64,000 nucleotides of DNA. Source: JADLGL01 sp050184415 (GTDB lineage: Bacteria > Pseudomonadota > Alphaproteobacteria > Rhizobiales > Kaistiaceae). Shown piece after piece: positions 52,991 through 61,723 of this stretch. Within the stretch, counting starts at the first letter, position 1. Every line of letters starts with the position of its first letter. Location of the stretch: positions 1 to 64,000 of the forward strand of contig JBFXAJ010000007.1 of assembly GCA_050184415.1 (NCBI GenBank), in the 5' to 3' direction. The notes under the pieces were generated by a model. It was not told the origin of the DNA. It did no database searches and saw only the letters and a program-made list of their open reading frames with translations. A program made the position numbers and the translations under genes.

Positions 52991-55477
52991 ATGGATGACA
53001 TTCTTTTGCCCGTGCCTGTGAACCGGCGCCGTGCCGAACGGATCGAGCCGGTCATGCGGCGGCGAACCGCCGGGCGCGGTGACCTCGACATCGGACTCGA
53101 CGAGCAGGACCGCCCGGGTGGCGCCCCGCGCACGCGGCGCCGTGCCGCGCCGATCCGGCCGCCGATCGACCCCGATGCCGACGGGCCGCGGCGCCCGCGG
53201 CGATCCTCGCGCGGCAAGACGAAGAAGAAAAAGCGCGGCGTCATCTCGCGGATCATCCGGACGTCGCTGCTCCTGCTTCTGATGGTCGTCGTCGCGGCGG
53301 GCGCCGTGACCGCCTACTACGCGTCGAAGCTGCCGAGCATCACCTCCTGGGCGGTTCCCGACCGCCCGCCGAACATCAAGATCGTCGCGCTCGACGGGAC
53401 CATGATCGCCAATCGCGGCGACACCGGCGGCGAGAACGTCACGCTGGAAGAGCTGCCGCCTTACGTCGGGCAGGCCATCGTCGCGATCGAAGACCGCCGG
53501 TTCTATTCGCATTTCGGCGTCGACCCGATCCGCCTAGGCCGCGTTGTGCTCGATGCGGTCCAGTCGGAGGATCGCGCCGCCGGCGCCTCGAGCATCACCC
53601 AGCAGCTCGCCCGCACGCTGTTCCTGACCATGGACCGCACCGCGGAACGCAAGATCCAGGAGGCGATCCTCGCGGTCTGGCTCGAGATCAACTACTCGAA
53701 GGACGACATCCTCGAGATGTATCTGAACCGCGTCTATTTCGGTGGCGGCGCCATCGGCATCGACGCGGCGGCGCGGCGCTATTTCAACAAGCCGGCCAGC
53801 CAGCTGACGCTGTCCGAGGCTGCGGTGCTCGCCGGCCTCCTGCCGCGGCCGTCGAGCTACGCGCCAACGGTGAACATGGACGCCGCACGGAACCGGCAGC
53901 TCCTGGTTCTCACTGCGATGGTCCGCGAGGGCTATGTCACGCAGGAGGAGGCGGACGCCGCCGAAGCCCTGCCGATCACGACCGTGGCGCCGGCCGCCTC
54001 CGGCAGCGGCAGCTACATCGCGGACTGGGTCGCGGACCTCGTGCCGACCTTCATCGGCACCATCCCCGGCGACATTGTCGTGCAGACCACGATCGACATG
54101 CAGCTCCAGGCCGAGGCTGCGCAGGCCGTCGAGGCGGGCCTCGCGGAGAACGGCGAGACCCTCCACGTGTCGCAGGCGGCCATGGTCTCGATGAGCCCCG
54201 ACGGCGCGGTGCGCGCGCTTGTCGGCGGCCGCGACTACAACGCCAGCCAGTATAATCGCGCCGTCGATGCGCGCCGCCAGCCCGGCTCCTCGTTCAAGCC
54301 GTTCGTCTATCTGACGGCGCTCGAGCGGGGGTTGATGCCCGAGACCGTCCGCATCGACCAGCCCGTCAACATCAATGGCTGGTCGCCGGAGAATTATTCG
54401 CGCGAATATCTTGGGCCGGTCTCGCTGCAGCGGGCGCTTTCGCTGTCGCTCAACACGGTCGCCGCGCAGCTCGCCGTGGAAGTCGGCCCCGCCAATGTCG
54501 CGGCGACCGCCCGGCGCCTCGGCGTCACCAGCCCGCTCGACCCGGTGCCGTCGATCGGTCTCGGCACGTCGGACGTCACGCTGATCGAGATGACAGGCGC
54601 TTACGCGACCTTCGCCAATGGCGGCATGGGCGTCCTGCCCTACGTCATTTCGAACATCCGCACCGTCGAGGGCGACACGCTCTACGAGCGGAACGGCAGC
54701 GGTGCCGGCCAGGTCGTGCGGATCGAGCAGGTCGGCATGATGAACACCATGCTGCGGGAGACGCTCCAGAGCGGCACCGGCCGCGGCGCGCTGATCGACG
54801 GCTGGGAAGCGGCCGGCAAGACCGGCACCACCCAGGAATGGCGGGATGCCTGGTTCGTCGGCTACACGTCGCACCTTGTCACTGGCGTCTGGGTCGGCAA
54901 CGACGACAACACGCCGATGGAGCGCATCACGGGCGGCAATTTGCCGGCGGCGATCTTCGGCGACTACATGGCCGACGCCCATGAGGGCCAGGTCCCGGCG
55001 TCGCTCCCCGGCAGCTACCAGTTCAACAATCCGGACGGCTTCATGACCGCTCCGCAGCCGAACATCGCCGACATCATCAACAATGGCGGCGTCACCCAGC
55101 CCTATGGCGCCGGCGCGACCGCCACCGTGCCGCCGCCGCCCCCCGGCTATGTCGGCCCGATCGACCAGTACCAGCCGCCGGCGGGGCAGACGCCCGATCC
55201 GCAGGCGCAGTACCCGCAGCAGGGCCAGCCCTACCCGGCGCAGCCCTACCCGCAGCAGGCCTATCCGCAGGGGCAGTATCCGGCGGGCACCTACCCGCAG
55301 GGACAGTACCCCGCCGGCACCGTGCCGCCCGGCCAGGTGATCGGCGGCCAGGGTGTGGTGCCGCCGGCGCCGGTGGGCCAGGCGCTGCCGCCGGGGCCGA
55401 CGACGGTGCCGCCGGGCCAGGTCGTCCAGCCAGAGCAGCCGAGGCGCGGCTTCTTCCAGCGCCTGTTCGGCGGTTAA
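52991..55477 (+). CDS. mrcA: Class A penicillin-binding protein 1A
   Basis: Bifunctional peptidoglycan glycosyltransferase and transpeptidase. 828 residues: a basic cytoplasmic N-terminus (to about 85, KTKKKKRG), one membrane helix (about 90-110), the GT51 domain with EDRRFYSHFGVDP at 167-179 and GASSITQQLARTLF, and the transpeptidase with SSFKPF (SxxK), SLSLNTVAA (SxN) and KTGTT (KTG). The C-terminal 130 residues are a Pro/Gln/Tyr-rich repeat tail. ATG at 52991, GGGGAG upstream. The exact paralogue name (mrcA versus pbpC-like) is uncertain. Confidence 0.93.
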   Translation: MDDILLPVPVNRRRAERIEPVMRRRTAGRGDLDIGLDEQDRPGGAPRTRRRAAPIRPPIDPDADGPRRPRRSSRGKTKKKKRGVISRIIRTSLLLLLMVVVAAGAVTAYYASKLPSITSWAVPDRPPNIKIVALDGTMIANRGDTGGENVTLEELPPYVGQAIVAIEDRRFYSHFGVDPIRLGRVVLDAVQSEDRAAGASSITQQLARTLFLTMDRTAERKIQEAILAVWLEINYSKDDILEMYLNRVYFGGGAIGIDAAARRYFNKPASQLTLSEAAVLAGLLPRPSSYAPTVNMDAARNRQLLVLTAMVREGYVTQEEADAAEALPITTVAPAASGSGSYIADWVADLVPTFIGTIPGDIVVQTTIDMQLQAEAAQAVEAGLAENGETLHVSQAAMVSMSPDGAVRALVGGRDYNASQYNRAVDARRQPGSSFKPFVYLTALERGLMPETVRIDQPVNINGWSPENYSREYLGPVSLQRALSLSLNTVAAQLAVEVGPANVAATARRLGVTSPLDPVPSIGLGTSDVTLIEMTGAYATFANGGMGVLPYVISNIRTVEGDTLYERNGSGAGQVVRIEQVGMMNTMLRETLQSGTGRGALIDGWEAAGKTGTTQEWRDAWFVGYTSHLVTGVWVGNDDNTPMERITGGNLPAAIFGDYMADAHEGQVPASLPGSYQFNNPDGFMTAPQPNIADIINNGGVTQPYGAGATATVPPPPPGYVGPIDQYQPPAGQTPDPQAQYPQQGQPYPAQPYPQQAYPQGQYPAGTYPQGQYPAGTVPPGQVIGGQGVVPPAPVGQALPPGPTTVPPGQVVQPEQPRRGFFQRLFGG
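55208..55335 (+). repeat. Tandem repeat encoding a Tyr-Pro-Gln-rich tail of the PBP
   Basis: Degenerate short units encode QYPQQGQPYPAQPYPQQAYP followed by QGQYPAGTYPQGQYPAGTVP. The (Q/P)-x-Y-P-x pattern repeats about eight times and is followed by further PPGQ motifs to 55440. Such tails are disordered and may reach into the periplasm or bind the cell wall. Copy number could vary between strains. Confidence 0.8.
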
Positions 55478-55517
55478 CGGCTCCAGCTGGTCGAAGTCGG
55501 AAGCATCCGCCTTTCGG

Positions 55518-56273
55518 CTAGGCTTCGCCCGCCCCGAAGAGGTGGAGCGACGCGCCCTCGCGCTTCAGCCACGCCTCGGCGCGGTCGGTCTCGGGGCACA
55601 TCCGGTGCAGGAGGCGCCAGAACGCGGCCGAATGGTTCATCTCGCGGAGATGGGCGACCTCGTGCGCGGCGAGGTAGTCCAGCACCATCGGCGGCGCGAG
55701 GATCAGCCGCCACGAGAAGGACAGCGAGCCGCGGGAGCTGCATGAGCCCCACCGGCCTTTCTGGTCGCGGATGCGGATCGCCGTCACCCGCTTGTCGATC
55801 ATGGACGCATAGCGGAACACCGCGGCATCGAGATCGGTCCGCGCCTCCCGCTTGAGCCAGTCCACGACGCGGCGCGGCAGATGCTCCGCGTCGCCGGCGA
55901 CGGCGAGCACCGGGCCGTTCGGCGCCGCCTCGACCCACGCCGTGCCGCGGCGGCCGGGCCGATGCTCGATGCGGTGGATGACCCCGCGGAGCGGCAGCGT
56001 CGCCCCGTCCTCGATCGGTCTCGGCCCCGGGCGCGCCGCGAGGCGCTGCATCAGCCAGCCGGCATGAGCATCGAGAAACGATCGCGCGCCGGCGAGGCTC
56101 CCGCCGGGCGGAATGGTGACGACCGGCTCGCCGCCCGCGCGGCCGAGGCGCAGGGTGTAGCGGCGCGCGCGGACGTTGGTCCGGAGACGCACGTCGACGA
56201 CCCTGCCGCCGAGCACGACCTCAAGGTGTTCCGGCAGCGGCGAAACCCGCTTCGGACGAGTGAAGAACGACAC
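55518..56273 (-). CDS. YgjP-like (SprT-type) M48-related metallohydrolase
   Basis: 251 residues with a C-terminal zincin motif in YLAAHEVAHLREMNHSAAFW (HEVAH, further histidine nine residues on), and the preceding GRWGSCSSRGSLSFSWRLIL block that defines the DUF45/YgjP family. The N-terminal half is beta-rich. Role unknown; E. coli YgjP is a metal-dependent hydrolase. Start GTG at 56273. It is transcribed after DUF2852, but a strong terminator lies between them. Confidence 0.9.
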   Translation of the reverse strand: MSFFTRPKRVSPLPEHLEVVLGGRVVDVRLRTNVRARRYTLRLGRAGGEPVVTIPPGGSLAGARSFLDAHAGWLMQRLAARPGPRPIEDGATLPLRGVIHRIEHRPGRRGTAWVEAAPNGPVLAVAGDAEHLPRRVVDWLKREARTDLDAAVFRYASMIDKRVTAIRIRDQKGRWGSCSSRGSLSFSWRLILAPPMVLDYLAAHEVAHLREMNHSAAFWRLLHRMCPETDRAEAWLKREGASLHLFGAGEA

Positions 56274-56344
56274 GATGCTTCCCGCGATTCGCAGCGCCCA
56301 TTCAAATGATGAGGCCCTCGGGCGCCGTTGGCCAGAGCAACGAA

Positions 56345-56370
56345 AAACGGCGGGCCAAAGCCCGCCGTTT
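56345..56370 (-). terminator. Rho-independent terminator of the DUF2852 gene
   Basis: On the minus strand AAACGGCGGGC-TTTG-GCCCGCCGTTT is a perfect 11-bp stem with a 4-base loop, followed by a T-run (A-run at 56343-56347 on the plus strand). It lies 24 bases after the DUF2852 stop. It is the clearest intrinsic terminator in the window. Confidence 0.9.
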
Positions 56371-56393
56371 CGTACGGTGCATGACGTCAGCCC

Positions 56394-56822
56394 TCAGGTG
56401 GGGCTGCCTTCCGGACCGGTGTTGCGGCCGGCATTGCGGTCGGCCATGAACCGGTCGAACTCCTCCTGGTCCTTGGCGCGCCGAAGGTTCTGTACGTAGG
56501 TCTCGAAGTCCCGGCGCTCCTGGTCGAGGCGGCGCCGCTCCTCTTCGAGCCGGCGCAGTTCGCGCGCACGATAGTCGTCGAAGGCGGCGTTGCCGCTCTC
56601 GTGACGGTTCATGCCGCGCGGTCCATAGCAGCCATGCGACCACGCATTGCCCGAGCTTCTCGAGAAGCTCCGGGCATTGGCCTTGAACTCCGGAATCCGA
56701 TCGCCCCAGAGAATGTAGGCGAGCACGATCAGTCCGAGCGGCCAGGCAATCATGAAGCCGATCACCATCAGGACGATGGTCAGGGGGCTCCATCCCGGCC
56801 GAAGGGTCAGTGTATGAGTCAT
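56394..56822 (-). CDS. DUF2852 membrane protein
   Basis: 142 residues from the ATG at 56822, which has GAGGGGA as ribosome site; the frame extends further but without this signal. One or two hydrophobic segments (PLTIVLMVIGFMIAWPLGLI, about 13-32, and VLAYILW), then GNAAFDDYRARELRRLEEER and a charged coiled coil with FDRFMADRNAGR at the end. This matches the alphaproteobacterial DUF2852 family, of unknown function. Monocistronic, ended by a strong terminator. Confidence 0.9.
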   Translation of the reverse strand: MTHTLTLRPGWSPLTIVLMVIGFMIAWPLGLIVLAYILWGDRIPEFKANARSFSRSSGNAWSHGCYGPRGMNRHESGNAAFDDYRARELRRLEEERRRLDQERRDFETYVQNLRRAKDQEEFDRFMADRNAGRNTGPEGSPT

Positions 56823-57073
56823 TGTCGTCCCCTCATGGTACAGCTCAACGAGAACGGACGTGGGTGCGCCGCAAATCCGTTTCAATGGAAAATCGGATGC
56901 CGACGGGGGAAAATCGGACACGCTCACCCGAACGGGTGTGATGAGCCTTTTTCAACTGGGTCGGTCCGCGGCCGAATCTCGGATTGACCGCGAACCATTC
57001 GCAGGCGCTGCACGCCGATCGCCGTGTTATGCTTCGGCGGTGGTGACCCGGGAGGGGCCTTCTAAGGACAGAG

Positions 57074-58480
57074 ATGGCTTTCAGTTTCGCCGCGCCCGCC
57101 CAGCGCTCGGGCATCAAGCTCGACACCCTGATCGCGCTTCGCTGGATCGCGATCGCCGGTCAGGCGGCTGCGATCCTCGTCGTCGGCGTGTTCCTTCGCT
57201 ACCCGATGGAGGTCGGCCTCTGCTTCGCGCTGACCGCCTTGTCGGCGTGGCTGAACCTCTTCCTGAAGCTGCGCTTCCCCGCCAGCCTTCGCCTGACCGA
57301 CACCGGGGCTGCGCTCCTTCTCGCCTATGATTCGCTCCAGCTCGCGGCACTCCTTTATCTCACGGGCGGGCTCGAGAACCCGTTCGCGCTGCTGCTGCTG
57401 GTTCCGGTTCTGGTCTCGGCCACGGCGCTGTCGATCCGACACACCATCGCGCTCGGCCTCCTGACGATCGCCGGCACGACGGTGCTCTGGGCCTACCACG
57501 AGCCCCTGCCCTGGCCGGTCGGCGAAGACGTCCCGGAGCTGCCGCTCGTCTATATCGGCGGCGTTTGGCTCGCCGATCTCTGCGCTCTGGTGTTTGCCGC
57601 CGCCTACACGTTCCGGGTCACCAACGAATCGCGCAAACTCGCGACCGCGCTCCAGGCGACCGAGCTCGTCCTCGAGCGCGAGCACCATCTGTCGGCGCTC
57701 GACGGGCTCGCGGCCGCGGCGGCGCACGAACTCGGCACGCCGCTCGCGACCATCACGGTGGTCGCGAAGGAGCTGTCGAAGGAGATCGACCCGGCCTCCC
57801 CGCATGCGGCCGACATCCAGCTTCTCGTCACCCAATCGGAGCGCTGCCGCGAGATCCTCGCCCGGCTGACGTCGCTCGGCGGCGACGACGACTGGACCAA
57901 GAACCACCGTCCGTTGACCCACCTCCTCAGCGACGCCGCCGAGCCCTATCAGGGCTATGCGACGGAGGTGAAGATCATCACCGCGGCGCAGGCAGGCCCC
58001 GAGCCGATCGGCGACCACAATCCGGCGATCCTCTACGGCCTCGGCAATCTGATCGAGAACGCGGTCGAATTCGCCCGGCATTCGGTCGAGATCACCGCTA
58101 AATGGACCAACACCCTCGTCACGGTCGAGATCGCCGATGACGGCCCCGGCTTCGCGCCGGAGATCATCGACCGGATCGGCGAGCCCTACGTGACGACCCG
58201 GGTCCGCCCCTCCGATCCCAGCAAGCCCGACCACGAGGCCGGCGGCCTCGGTCTCGGCTTCTTCATCGCGAAAACCTTCCTCGAACGCTCCGGCGCGAAG
58301 TTGAAGCTTGCCAATCGCCCCCTGCCGAGGACAGGTGCGATCGTAACCATCACCTGGCCGAGGTCGGCCTATGAGCGGTCGTCGGCTGCCAATCCCAAGG
58401 GCAGCGCGATTGGCTCGGACGGCAATGCTGCCTATATAACGTCCAGACGAAGGGGCGCCGTAGCGCCCGTCACGGAATGA
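57074..58480 (+). CDS. actS: Redox sensor histidine kinase ActS/RegB
   Basis: 468 residues. Six membrane helices in the first 165; the quinone-sensing heptapeptide GGxxNPF is present as GGLENPF (near 97-103). The kinase box AAAHELGTPLATI (about 214-226) holds the phosphorylated histidine, and a cysteine in ERCREILARL sits where RegB has its redox-active cysteine. ATP-binding N, G1 and G2 boxes follow (NLIENAVEFA, DDGPGF, GGLGLGFFIA). It pairs with actR 13 bases downstream to control respiration, nitrogen and carbon fixation genes in relatives. Confidence 0.95.
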   Translation: MAFSFAAPAQRSGIKLDTLIALRWIAIAGQAAAILVVGVFLRYPMEVGLCFALTALSAWLNLFLKLRFPASLRLTDTGAALLLAYDSLQLAALLYLTGGLENPFALLLLVPVLVSATALSIRHTIALGLLTIAGTTVLWAYHEPLPWPVGEDVPELPLVYIGGVWLADLCALVFAAAYTFRVTNESRKLATALQATELVLEREHHLSALDGLAAAAAHELGTPLATITVVAKELSKEIDPASPHAADIQLLVTQSERCREILARLTSLGGDDDWTKNHRPLTHLLSDAAEPYQGYATEVKIITAAQAGPEPIGDHNPAILYGLGNLIENAVEFARHSVEITAKWTNTLVTVEIADDGPGFAPEIIDRIGEPYVTTRVRPSDPSKPDHEAGGLGLGFFIAKTFLERSGAKLKLANRPLPRTGAIVTITWPRSAYERSSAANPKGSAIGSDGNAAYITSRRRGAVAPVTE

Positions 58481-58493
58481 CGAGGAGGTACTT

Positions 58494-59033
58494 TTGGTCA
58501 GTGAAACCACTCCCCGCTCGCTTTTGATCGTAGAAGACGATCGCCCGTTTCTTCAGCGCCTTGCCCGGGCAATGGAGACGCGCGGCTTTACTGTGCAGAC
58601 AGCGGAAAGCGTGGCGGAGGGAATCAGGCAGGTGGAGGCCAATCCGCCGGCCTATGCCGTGGTCGACCTTCGGCTCGAGGACGGCAACGGCCTCGACGTG
58701 GTCGAGGCTCTCCGTTCGAAGCGCGAGGATTCGCGGGCGATCGTCCTCACCGGCTATGGCAACATCGCGACGGCGGTGACGGCCGTGAAGCTCGGCGCGG
58801 TCGACTACCTTGCCAAGCCCGCGGACGCCGACGAGATCTACGCTGCCCTCACTCGCGAGGTCGGCGAGAAGGCGCCGCCGCCGGAAAACCCGATGTCGGC
58901 CGACCGGGTGCGCTGGGAGCACATCCAGCGGGTCTACGAGCTCTGCGACCGCAACGTCTCGGAAACCGCCCGCCGCCTTGGCATGCACCGCCGGACCCTC
59001 CAACGCATCCTCGCCAAACGCGCGCCGCGCTAG
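58494..59033 (+). CDS. actR: Redox response regulator ActR/RegA
   Basis: 179 residues. The receiver domain shows LLIVEDDRPFLQRLARAM and the phosphoacceptor in AVVDLRLEDGNGLDV (about residue 58-60); the C-terminal Fis-type helix-turn-helix is NVSETARRLGMHRRTLQRIL, nearly invariant in RegA/ActR/PrrA. The start is a TTG at 58494, chosen because of the GAGGAGG just before it and the normal length. Coupled with actS. Confidence 0.96.
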   Translation: MVSETTPRSLLIVEDDRPFLQRLARAMETRGFTVQTAESVAEGIRQVEANPPAYAVVDLRLEDGNGLDVVEALRSKREDSRAIVLTGYGNIATAVTAVKLGAVDYLAKPADADEIYAALTREVGEKAPPPENPMSADRVRWEHIQRVYELCDRNVSETARRLGMHRRTLQRILAKRAPR

Positions 59034-59034
59034 T

Positions 59035-59092
59035 CGAAGTCGGATGTTTCCGACTTCGACCACTTGGAAGGAAGTCGGATATTTCCGACCTC
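59035..59092. repeat. Two tandem hairpins after actR
   Basis: CGAAGTCGGA-TGTT-TCCGACTTCG (59035-59058) is a perfect 10-bp stem with a 4-base loop. A near copy, GAAGTCGGA-TATT-TCCGACCTC (59071-59092), has one mismatch. They fill the space between convergent actR and mmcB and may end both transcripts. A related gtcgaagtcgga also occurs at about 55490 after the PBP gene, so this is a dispersed element. Confidence 0.6.
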
Positions 59093-59107
59093 AACGACCT
59101 GGAACGA

Positions 59108-59593
59108 CTAGGTCTGGCCGGCGGCGAAGTCGGACACCGGATCGTAGAGGTGATGGAGCCGCCCCGCGGCCGCGCGGGCGAAGCGCAGCAGCAGCGCGCG
59201 CCGGGTCGCACCGGACAGGCGGTGCTCCGGGGCGGGCCGCGCGATGTCGGCGCCGAATCCGTCCGCAATGATCAGCCCCGAATCCTCCGGGAAGATCTCC
59301 CTCGGCACCTCGGCGTGGGTTGCGAAATAGAGCCGGTCGCAATGCCGCCGGTAGTCCGGCCACTTCAGGTCGACGCGAAAATCCTCGACCGACGACTTTA
59401 TCTCGACGATCCAGACCTCGCCGGCCGCGTCCATCGCGACGATGTCGGCGCGGCGGCCTGACGCCAGCGGCAACTCCGTCACCATCGCCAGCCCGGACGC
59501 GCGAAGGAGGCGTCCGACGCCGCGCTGGATCATCAGCGCCCGTTCGGACTGGCGGCCGTCCCGCGGCAGGAGCAGCATGTCTTCGGCGAACAT
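59108..59593 (-). CDS. mmcB: MmcB family DNA repair protein
   Basis: 161 residues. MmcB is a SOS-linked protein first described in Caulobacter mitomycin C response; its fold is PD-(D/E)XK-like. The segment GRRADIVAMDAAGEVWIVEI with EIKSSVEDFRVDLKWPDY contains D-x(n)-ExK, the nuclease core, and HCDRLYFATHAEVPREIFP is conserved. ATG at 59593. It is convergent with actR and codirectional with the acyltransferase gene behind it. Confidence 0.9.
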   Translation of the reverse strand: MFAEDMLLLPRDGRQSERALMIQRGVGRLLRASGLAMVTELPLASGRRADIVAMDAAGEVWIVEIKSSVEDFRVDLKWPDYRRHCDRLYFATHAEVPREIFPEDSGLIIADGFGADIARPAPEHRLSGATRRALLLRFARAAAGRLHHLYDPVSDFAAGQT

Positions 59594-59645
59594 CCGCCGA
59601 CATTGCCAGCGCCGTGAACGAAAGGCAAACGGAAGGCGAGGTCGA

Positions 59646-60602
59646 CTAAGCGCGTCCCCAGCGATTGTGGAGCCACAGCCACTGGTCGGGATGCTCCCGG
59701 ACCCAGCCTTCGACGACTGCCGTGATCATCGCGGTCGCGCCGTCAACGTCGATCTGACCGGCCGCGTCCCGCGGGAGGTCGAGCGGCGGCGTCACCTCGA
59801 CCCGGAACCGCCCGCCGGGGAGACGGATGGAGCGGGCGCCGACCACCGGGCAGTCGAACTGCCGGGCCATCCGGGCGACGATCGGGTTGGTCGGCGCCGG
59901 CCGCCCGAAGAACGGGACCTTCGGTCCCGAGTCCAGGCGCTGGTCGACCAGCATGCAGAAATGATTGCCGCTCCGCATCTCCGCGACGACGCTGCGGGCT
60001 CCGCCATGGCCGGACGGAATGAGGACGGCGGTGTCGCCGCGCCACGCCAGCAGCTCCTTCACGAGGCGCTGGTTGTGCGGTTTGCGGTAGAGGACCGCAG
60101 GACGCGCGCCGAACGAAGCGATGAACGGCGACAGCATCTCCCAATTGCCGAGATGGGCGAGGAAGGCGATGCCGGTCTTGCCGTCGTCGCGGAGCTGCTC
60201 GATCCATTCGGCACCGACGACGTCGATGCGGTCGGACAGACCGGCGAGCGGGTTCTCGGGATCGCGGAGCGCCATGCGGCGGATCAGCGGCAGCTCGGCC
60301 ACGGTGCGCGCGAGATTGTCCCACGCTCCGCGGAGGATCGCCCGGCGTTCGGTCTCGGCCTTCTCGGGAAACGCCTGGCGGAGATTGTCGAGCGCGAGCT
60401 GGCTCTCCGGAACGAACCGCCACGCGGCGCGGCTGACCATGCCCGCAACCGCCCCGGTCGCCCGAGGTCCGAGAACGCGCGCGAGCGCACCGCTCGCGCG
60501 GGCAGCGAGAGCGACCGACGCCTGCACGCCCGTGCGCTGCGACAGGCGCTGCTTGCGGTGGCGCACCCCGACGGGCTGATCCTGGTCTTCGGCTTCGGTC
60601 AC
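59646..60602 (-). CDS. LpxL/HtrB-family lysophospholipid acyltransferase
   Basis: Probable late acyltransferase of lipid A or a related lipid. A GTG at 60602 gives 318 residues; an upstream frame to 60659 is possible. The catalytic HxxxxE is FLAHLGNWEML (near 150), with later PVPFF-like block GPKVPFFGRPAPTNPIVARM, DQRLDSG and the C-terminal HPDQWLWLHNRWG. No lpxXL acyl carrier is nearby, so substrate is open. It is divergent from the DUF1624 gene. Confidence 0.87.
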   Translation of the reverse strand: MTEAEDQDQPVGVRHRKQRLSQRTGVQASVALAARASGALARVLGPRATGAVAGMVSRAAWRFVPESQLALDNLRQAFPEKAETERRAILRGAWDNLARTVAELPLIRRMALRDPENPLAGLSDRIDVVGAEWIEQLRDDGKTGIAFLAHLGNWEMLSPFIASFGARPAVLYRKPHNQRLVKELLAWRGDTAVLIPSGHGGARSVVAEMRSGNHFCMLVDQRLDSGPKVPFFGRPAPTNPIVARMARQFDCPVVGARSIRLPGGRFRVEVTPPLDLPRDAAGQIDVDGATAMITAVVEGWVREHPDQWLWLHNRWGRA

Positions 60603-60701
60603 GGTTCGCGGTTCAGCGGCGCGGTGCGCCGGCCGTCCTTGTCCCCCACGCCGCGGCATGGGACAAGCCCGCGAGCCGCGACACTGAATCGGACGCCGGA
60701 A

Positions 60702-61460
60702 TTGGCTTCAGGTCCTCCAGCCGGACGCCTCGCGATCATCGACGTCGCTCGCGGCGTCGCCATCGTCGCGATGGTGCTCTACCACGCGACCCTCGACCTT
60801 GGTCCCGCGTTCTACGGCATCATCGACGTCCACGCTGCGACCGACCCTTACCTCCGCTGGTTCGCGCGGCTCACGGCCGGGTCGTTCCTCGTCCTGGTCG
60901 GGATCGGTCTCGTCCTCGCGCATCGCAAGGGCATCCGCTGGCCGCGCTTCCTGCGCCGGTTGGGGATCATCGTCCTGGCGGCGGCGGCGGTGACGGTCGC
61001 TACGCGGATCTTCGTGCCGGCGGAGTATGTCCGCTTCGGCATCCTCCATTGCATTGCCCTCGCGAGCGTCGTCGGCCTCCTGTTCCTGCGCGTGCCGATC
61101 GTCGTCGTGATCGTGGCGGCCGCCCTCGCCTTCGCCGCGCCGGGTTTTCTCCGCGCGGACTTCTTCAACAGTCCGGCCCTGTTGTGGGTCGGCCTGTCGA
61201 CGCAACTGCCGCCGATGTTCGACTACGTGCCGATGCTGCCTTGGCTCGGCGCGGCGCTGATCGGCATCGCCGCGGCACGCATCGGCCTGCTGCTGCGCCT
61301 CGACGAGAAATGGTCGCGTTGGCAGCCGGCGGCTTTCGTGCCGCGCGCGCTCGTCTGGGCGGGGCGCTGGAGCCTCGTCATCTACCTCGTCCACCAGCTC
61401 ATCCTGCTGGGGCCGTATTTCGTGCTCGTGGCGCTCGGCCGGGCGCCGCCGTTCTTCTGA
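60702..61460 (+). CDS. DUF1624 (heparan N-acetyltransferase-like) membrane protein
   Basis: About 252 residues with seven hydrophobic segments. AGRLAIIDVARGVAIVAMVL near the start is the signature of DUF1624, related to heparan-alpha-glucosaminide N-acetyltransferase. No ATG precedes this motif in frame; the TTG at 60702 is my best start, only 18 codons before IDVARG, and a CTG lies 18 bases earlier. FGILHCIALASVVGLLFLRV and SLVIYLVHQLILLGPYFVLV (near the end) are typical. Acyl donor and acceptor unknown. Confidence 0.82.
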   Translation: MASGPPAGRLAIIDVARGVAIVAMVLYHATLDLGPAFYGIIDVHAATDPYLRWFARLTAGSFLVLVGIGLVLAHRKGIRWPRFLRRLGIIVLAAAAVTVATRIFVPAEYVRFGILHCIALASVVGLLFLRVPIVVVIVAAALAFAAPGFLRADFFNSPALLWVGLSTQLPPMFDYVPMLPWLGAALIGIAAARIGLLLRLDEKWSRWQPAAFVPRALVWAGRWSLVIYLVHQLILLGPYFVLVALGRAPPFF

Positions 61461-61501
61461 TCGACTCTACGCCTTCCAGCGCGCGTCTGATAAGCTTGGT
61501 C

Positions 61502-61723
61502 ATGGCAAAGATCCTGGAGCAGGCGATCGAAGCGGCACGAAAGCTCCCGGAAGGGGAGCAGGAAGCGGCCGGCGTCGCTCTTCTCGAATACCTCACCGCA
61601 ATGCGCGACCTTCAGCTGACCGATGAGCAGGTCGCCGAGGTCGAACGTCGGCGCGCGAGCGGCTCGGGACGATATTTGTCGCTCGCCGAGGCGATAGAAC
61701 GGCTGAGCCGCAACAGCGCGTGA
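61502..61723 (+). CDS. Antitoxin of a RelE/ParE-type pair
   Basis: 73 residues. The first half is helical (ILEQAIEAARKLPEGEQEAA) and the C-terminal part, VERRRASGSGRYLSLAEAIE, resembles the toxin-wrapping tail of short antitoxins in RelB/DUF-type pairs. No helix-turn-helix or ribbon motif is obvious at the N-terminus. The ATG at 61502 lacks a strong ribosome site. It overlaps the toxin gene by 4 bases (GTGA), which supports the assignment. Confidence 0.8.
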   Translation: MAKILEQAIEAARKLPEGEQEAAGVALLEYLTAMRDLQLTDEQVAEVERRRASGSGRYLSLAEAIERLSRNSA

